From Cyanobacteriota bacterium (GTDB taxonomy: Bacteria > Cyanobacteriota > Cyanobacteriia > Leptolyngbyales > Leptolyngbyaceae): a DNA stretch of 9,506 nt. The stretch lies in the NCBI GenBank assembly GCA_027482985.1, contig JAIXVO010000467.1:1-9506 (forward strand). The letters run 5' to 3'. Below the pieces are notes generated by a model. That model saw only the letters and a list, made by a program, of their open reading frames with translations, ran no database searches and was not told where the DNA came from. Positions 6,662 to 9,506 of the stretch are shown one piece after another. Made by a program: the position numbers and the translations under genes. Positions within the stretch are counted from its first letter, which is position 1, and every line of letters begins with the position of its first letter.

Positions 6662-7191
6662 TGTCTTGTCCACTGGTTTCAATCCGCTGCCAAAGCACCT
6701 CGCATTCTACTTTGAGTGGAATGCTCAGGTCTTTAGCGAGGGCCAATGCCTATTAGCACCCCTGCCGCGCACCTTCACATTTGGCAGATGGCTTTGATGC
6801 AAAGACTGCTCGTCATTTTAGCTTGATAGGGATTGCCTCCAGAAATAAATGAAATTTACGTGAGCTTATTGAGAATCTTGTGCAAGTGTAGGTTCATCGT
6901 GTATGGTGATATTAAGAACGTTATTGAAAACCTTTCTCAATGATGACTGTGGTTCCGGTTTGCTTCGTTGGTCTTCAGGTCGCGCGATCGCGGTTTGGTT
7001 TGAGTGCGTCTGAAGGGGGGAAATGGGAACACTACAGGAGGTTAGCGTTTGTGCCGATGGGCAGTTATGGCGTTGCGCCTTGAATGTTGCCATTGCGATT
7101 TCGCTGTCAGGAGTCTGGAGGCAGGTCAGCCACCGGATGCTGAAAGGCAAGAATAATTTGCATTAGTTTTACTGAGTTCGAGATATTAGCC
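6662..7191. other. About 530 bases without a supported gene
   Basis: The stretch separates the minus-strand cluster from the plus-strand genes and should hold promoters for both. Three weak reading frames were considered. On the minus strand, 6585-6746 (TTG start, 53 aa) begins ALAKDLSIPLKVECEVLWQR and overlaps the DUF4258-like gene. Also on the minus strand, 6866-7150 (TTG start, 94 aa; or ATG 7093) is rich in S, Q, P and T with no recognisable motif. On the plus strand, 7023-7166 (47 aa) follows a G-rich run at 7015-7020 that could act as a ribosome site. None has a family match I recognise, and the last two overlap on opposite strands, so at most one is real. One HIP1 site lies at 6984-6991. 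No tRNA or clear terminator was seen. Confidence 0.5.
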
Positions 7192-7428
7192 GTGCCTGTT
7201 TCTACGATTGACCGATGCGATCGCTGGCAAGTGAGTCAGCGCCTGCAAGAATTGAATATTGAGTGTCAGTGTTTGCCGGATGGCCAGTTGACGATTGAGA
7301 TTCAGCATCCCGTCGATATTTTGCAATTGCGGAGTGTAATCCAGCAATCAACGGCAAGTCGCCCCGACCTTCTAGACTGGTTAGAGCGCTGCTGGCAATT
7401 GCGCGATCGCTCCACCCCCAACTCCTAA
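7192..7428 (+). CDS. Small conserved cyanobacterial protein of unknown function
   Basis: This 78-aa soluble protein has a pattern I recognise from many cyanobacteria: RWQVxQRLQEL near the N-terminus (about 11-21), a short strand region with a Q/E-rich pair, then a helix ending in LLDWLERCWQLR (about 60-71). The alternation looks like a compact alpha/beta fold. No catalytic motif or metal site is visible and no function is known to me. The start is GTG, with only a weak GAG about ten bases upstream, so the exact start is less certain than the frame. It ends 32 bases before the ferredoxin-domain gene on the same strand, so the two probably share a transcript. It contains two HIP1 sites (7217 and 7403), so it belongs to the native genome. 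Confidence 0.8.
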   Translation: MPVSTIDRCDRWQVSQRLQELNIECQCLPDGQLTIEIQHPVDILQLRSVIQQSTASRPDLLDWLERCWQLRDRSTPNS

Positions 7429-7460
7429 CTTCACTCCTCACACCACATAGGTTCTGCGTC

Positions 7461-8078
7461 ATGGGCAAGAAATGTAAGCAAGTCTCTGCCTTCAGCTTGG
7501 AGGGCCGCTTTCTCAGTTTTGAACTGGAAGATGGGTACAAAATTAAGCGGCTGAACCTGGCGACAGCCGAGGGTGAAGTCTGTATTAAGTTGTCGAAAGA
7601 AGCGAGAGCGTCAGTCCGGGGCGTATTGACTCCCGGCGATTGGATCTGGGTGTTTGGTGAACAGTATCTCGACCCGGAACTCGAGGCAGTGCGGTACAAA
7701 GCCTTTTTGATTAAACAAGCCGCACCGGGACAAACTCCGGCTCTAGCGGCTCAACCTCCTGCCGCCGCGCCCGTTGCGACACCAGCGAAGCCAGTCGCGA
7801 CAATTCTAGTGTGTCAAAAATCCGACTGTCAGAAGCGGGGTGGTAAGGCTGTTTGTCAGCGCTTGCAACAGGAATTGAGCGATCGCGGTCTGACCGATCA
7901 GGTGGTGGTGAAAGGTGTGGGCTGCATGAAAGACTGCAAAGCTGGTCCCAATCTGGTCGTGATGCCAAGCAAAGCCCGCTATAGCCGGATTAATGCCAGT
8001 GAGATTCCCGCCTTGCTGGATGCCCATTTGCCAACCCCCGCCCCCACCCCCGCCACCGAAGTTTTGTCACGCAGCTAA
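7461..8078 (+). CDS. Thioredoxin-like [2Fe-2S] ferredoxin-domain protein
   Basis: The product is 205 aa. An N-terminal domain (about 5-85) of mainly beta character, with FSLEGRFLSFELEDGYKIKRL, may be an OB-like fold. A proline/alanine-rich linker (88-112) joins it to a C-terminal NuoE/thioredoxin-like ferredoxin domain (about 113-188). The cluster ligands are recognisable as C118 and C123 (VCQKSDC) and C155 and C159 (GVGCMKDCKAGP). This CX4C...CX3C spacing is that of thioredoxin-like [2Fe-2S] ferredoxins and the HoxE/NuoE group. C132 is an extra cysteine. The protein should carry electrons in the cytoplasm, but its partner cannot be told from context. The last 15 residues are a P/T-rich tail. 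The ATG at 7461 has an AGG about ten bases upstream. It follows the small gene at 7192-7428 by 32 bases and precedes the hydrolase gene by 54 bases. Confidence 0.88.
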   Translation: MGKKCKQVSAFSLEGRFLSFELEDGYKIKRLNLATAEGEVCIKLSKEARASVRGVLTPGDWIWVFGEQYLDPELEAVRYKAFLIKQAAPGQTPALAAQPPAAAPVATPAKPVATILVCQKSDCQKRGGKAVCQRLQQELSDRGLTDQVVVKGVGCMKDCKAGPNLVVMPSKARYSRINASEIPALLDAHLPTPAPTPATEVLSRS

Positions 8079-8132
8079 TGTCAGGGATAGCTGGAAGCGG
8101 ATCTAAAATGAGGCTTTAGCTCAGAATTGCCC

Positions 8133-8858
8133 ATGATCACGACTGCCGCGCCAGCCCCCATAATTGGCATCACCACCTACGCCCGCAATGAAGCCGGAGA
8201 AATTTCCCTGCCTGGACATTATCTAGATGCGGTAGAAGCGGCTGGCGGGATACCAATTCTGCTGCCGCCCCACCAAACTCAGGTCGATCGCCTGCTGAGT
8301 GTCATGGATGGGCTGATCCTGGCTGGCGGTGGCGACATCGATCCGAATGTGTATGGTGGGGTGCATCATCCCTCGATCTATTTGGTGGATGGCGATCGCG
8401 ACCAGTTTGAACTGACCTTAGCGACAGCGGCTCTGTCTGCCAAGCTACCGACGCTGGGCATTTGTCGCGGGATGCAAATCCTGAGTGTGGCCAGTGGTGC
8501 CACCTTAATTCCCCATGTGCCAGAGGTGTATGGAGACGCGATCGCCCATCGCCTCGATCATCCCCGGCGACCAACGCCCCATCCGGTACAACTGGAAGTA
8601 GGCAGCCGTTTAGCCCGGATCATGGACACCTCTGAGGCGATCGTCGAATCCTGGCATCATCAAGCTGTGAGTGCGATTCCCCCCGGTTGGCAAGCCGCTG
8701 CCTATGCTGCCGATGGGTTAGTTGAAGCCCTGGAACGGGTTGATCATCCCTGGATGCTGGCAGTGCAATGGCATCCCGAACTCTCTCCCCATCATCCCGC
8801 CCATCAACGCATTTTTCAGGCATTGGTCAAAGCGGCTAGCGGCACTCCAGCCCTGTAA
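8133..8858 (+). CDS. Class-I glutamine amidotransferase-like hydrolase, peptidase C26 (PuuD-like)
   Basis: The product is 241 aa, close to the family's usual 240-255. The catalytic triad of the class-I GATase fold is visible: C111 in LGICRGMQ, and H214 and E216 in VQWHPE. Other family marks are GGGDIDPNVYG (about 65-75), DGDRDQFE and SWHHQAV (173-179). Members hydrolyse gamma-glutamyl bonds; PuuD releases GABA from gamma-glutamyl-GABA in putrescine breakdown. No other putrescine gene is nearby, so the substrate is not established. The residue after QIL is S where the family often has N (NV-x-x-GG), a mild deviation. I chose ATG 8133 over TTG 8127, two codons earlier; no clear Shine-Dalgarno decides it. 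TAAAAT at 8104-8109 could be a -10 box of its own promoter, though readthrough from the ferredoxin gene is equally possible. It converges on the DUF92 gene with 20 bases between stops. Confidence 0.92.
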   Translation: MITTAAPAPIIGITTYARNEAGEISLPGHYLDAVEAAGGIPILLPPHQTQVDRLLSVMDGLILAGGGDIDPNVYGGVHHPSIYLVDGDRDQFELTLATAALSAKLPTLGICRGMQILSVASGATLIPHVPEVYGDAIAHRLDHPRRPTPHPVQLEVGSRLARIMDTSEAIVESWHHQAVSAIPPGWQAAAYAADGLVEALERVDHPWMLAVQWHPELSPHHPAHQRIFQALVKAASGTPAL

Positions 8859-8878
8859 TCCAGTAGTCAACATAGAGT

Positions 8879-9506
8879 TTAAGCGAAGTGGAATAGGGTT
8901 TTCAATATCAGTGCGATCGTCCCGGCGACGACGGCTCCAATGAAAGTATTAATGATATTCACAACTTCATTCGTCAGCCACTCAAATTGGTTTTGTAAGG
9001 TTGCGCCAATCACACTTTCCAAATTCGTCGCAATGAACGCCGCCACTACGCAAATTGGAATCCCCACTAGCGGGATTAGTCCCACTAACCAGCCCACTAG
9101 GGAGAGCGCGATCGCGGCGACAATCCCGGCCAGAGTGCCTTCTAAACTCACAGCCCCTTCTGTCCCTCGCGGCACGGGTTTAAGCGTTGTAATTAAAAAA
9201 GTGCGTTGCCCATACGCTTTGCCAATCTCACTGGCACAGGTATCGGCCAATTTGGTGCTGAAACTCGCGACATAGCCCAGGAGCAGCAAAGGCGTGAGCC
9301 AAGCCGTGGTCACGCCGGGAAGCAACTGGATGGATAGCCAGACTCCCAACGCACACAACGCCCCCACCAATGCTGAACCCCAAACATTTTCCGGTCCCCG
9401 TGCGCCCGATCGCTTCTCGGCAATGCCCGCCGCTTCCTTGGCCGCCATGCCCACCTTCGTCACGGCAGACCCCACCAGGAAGTAAAACATCACGACTGCG
9501 TAACCC
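8879..9506 (-). CDS. DUF92 (TIGR00297) integral membrane protein, VTE6-like, 5' end outside window
   Basis: The 208 visible residues are the C-terminal part of a protein usually about 250 aa long. The frame is open to the window edge (the last codons read ...GYAVV before MFYFLVGSAVTKVG), so the GTG at 9493 is internal and not the start. The conserved signature GIAEKRSGARGPENVWGSA begins about 27 residues in from the truncated end. It is followed by SFSTKLADTCASEIGKAYG and LKPVPRGTEGAVSLEGTLAG, which are near-invariant in DUF92 proteins. About five membrane helices follow or intervene. The plant homologue VTE6 is a phytyl-phosphate kinase that recycles phytol from chlorophyll into tocopherol, and cyanobacterial members are presumed to act the same way in a membrane. 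The TAA at 8879-8881 faces the hydrolase gene tail to tail, with no hairpin terminator visible between them. Confidence 0.93.
   Translation of the reverse strand, partial: GYAVVMFYFLVGSAVTKVGMAAKEAAGIAEKRSGARGPENVWGSALVGALCALGVWLSIQLLPGVTTAWLTPLLLLGYVASFSTKLADTCASEIGKAYGQRTFLITTLKPVPRGTEGAVSLEGTLAGIVAAIALSLVGWLVGLIPLVGIPICVVAAFIATNLESVIGATLQNQFEWLTNEVVNIINTFIGAVVAGTIALILKTLFHFA

Larger units (their letters stand above)
470..9115. repeat. HIP1 octamer GCGATCGC, 19 perfect copies
   Basis: Perfect copies start at 470, 1621, 1760, 1871, 2714, 3616, 3641, 3871, 4645, 4757, 4890, 5081, 6984, 7217, 7403, 7879, 8392, 8538 and 9108. They occur inside and between genes. HIP1 is highly over-represented in many cyanobacterial genomes and marks this DNA as cyanobacterial. 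No copy lies between 5089 and 6983. Confidence 0.95.

Noticed and set aside
6866..7150. 94-aa minus-strand frame
   Set aside because: It needs a TTG start without a ribosome site, is low in structure-forming residues and has no recognisable motif. Kept only as a remark on the spacer.
7158..7187. TTGCAT and GATATT as a promoter for the small gene at 7192
   Set aside because: The spacing (18) is acceptable, but the matches are poor and the transcript would start at or inside the start codon.
9488..9493. Start of the DUF92 gene at GTG 9493
   Set aside because: The frame stays open through 9505 and the family is about 40-50 residues longer at the N-terminus, so the true start lies outside the window.
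1..9506. CRISPR array, tRNA, rRNA, insertion sequence or attachment site
   Set aside because: No regularly spaced repeats, cloverleaf with CCA-type end, transposase frame or paired terminal repeats were seen on either strand.

Overview
This window is very probably chromosomal DNA from a cyanobacterium. It carries at least 19 perfect copies of the octamer GCGATCGC (HIP1), about one per 500 bases, which is a cyanobacterial hallmark. The protein set also fits: a cyanobacterial-type acetolactate synthase, a DUF92 (VTE6-like) membrane protein, a thioredoxin-like ferredoxin with an N-terminal extension, and several small families I know mainly from cyanobacteria. I cannot name the genus.

Left part (1-3960): a HerA-like P-loop ATPase on the minus strand diverges from ilvB on the plus strand across a spacer of about 280 bases. 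The IlvB is complete and ends in a four-cysteine zinc ribbon. It is followed by a strong hairpin terminator at 3929-3959.

Middle part (4100-6661): seven small genes all lie on the minus strand, so transcription runs from high to low coordinates. In that order they are a DUF4258/RelE-like small protein, a DUF2283 protein, a one-helix membrane protein, an AF2212-type antitoxin with its PIN toxin, then after a 198-base spacer a second antitoxin with its PIN toxin. The first five are tightly packed (gaps of -13, 33, 37 and 10 bases) and could be one transcript. The last antitoxin has an in-frame TAA at codon 35, although its frame stays open on both sides and its true stop overlaps the GTG start of its toxin. 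It therefore looks like a recent nonsense mutation, or a sequencing error. The stretch from 5089 to 6983 has no HIP1 site, which hints that this block was acquired. A stretch of about 530 bases (6662-7191) follows with no gene I can support.

Right part (7192-9506): three plus-strand genes are a small conserved cyanobacterial protein, a [2Fe-2S] ferredoxin-domain protein and a class-I glutamine amidotransferase-like hydrolase (peptidase C26/PuuD type). They converge on a minus-strand DUF92/VTE6-like gene whose 5' end lies beyond the window.

The flanks are ordinary housekeeping genes. The points most worth a second look are the broken antitoxin beside an intact toxin, the toxin-antitoxin-like cluster with an embedded membrane protein, and the zinc ribbon on IlvB. 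I did not find a clearly new multi-gene system.
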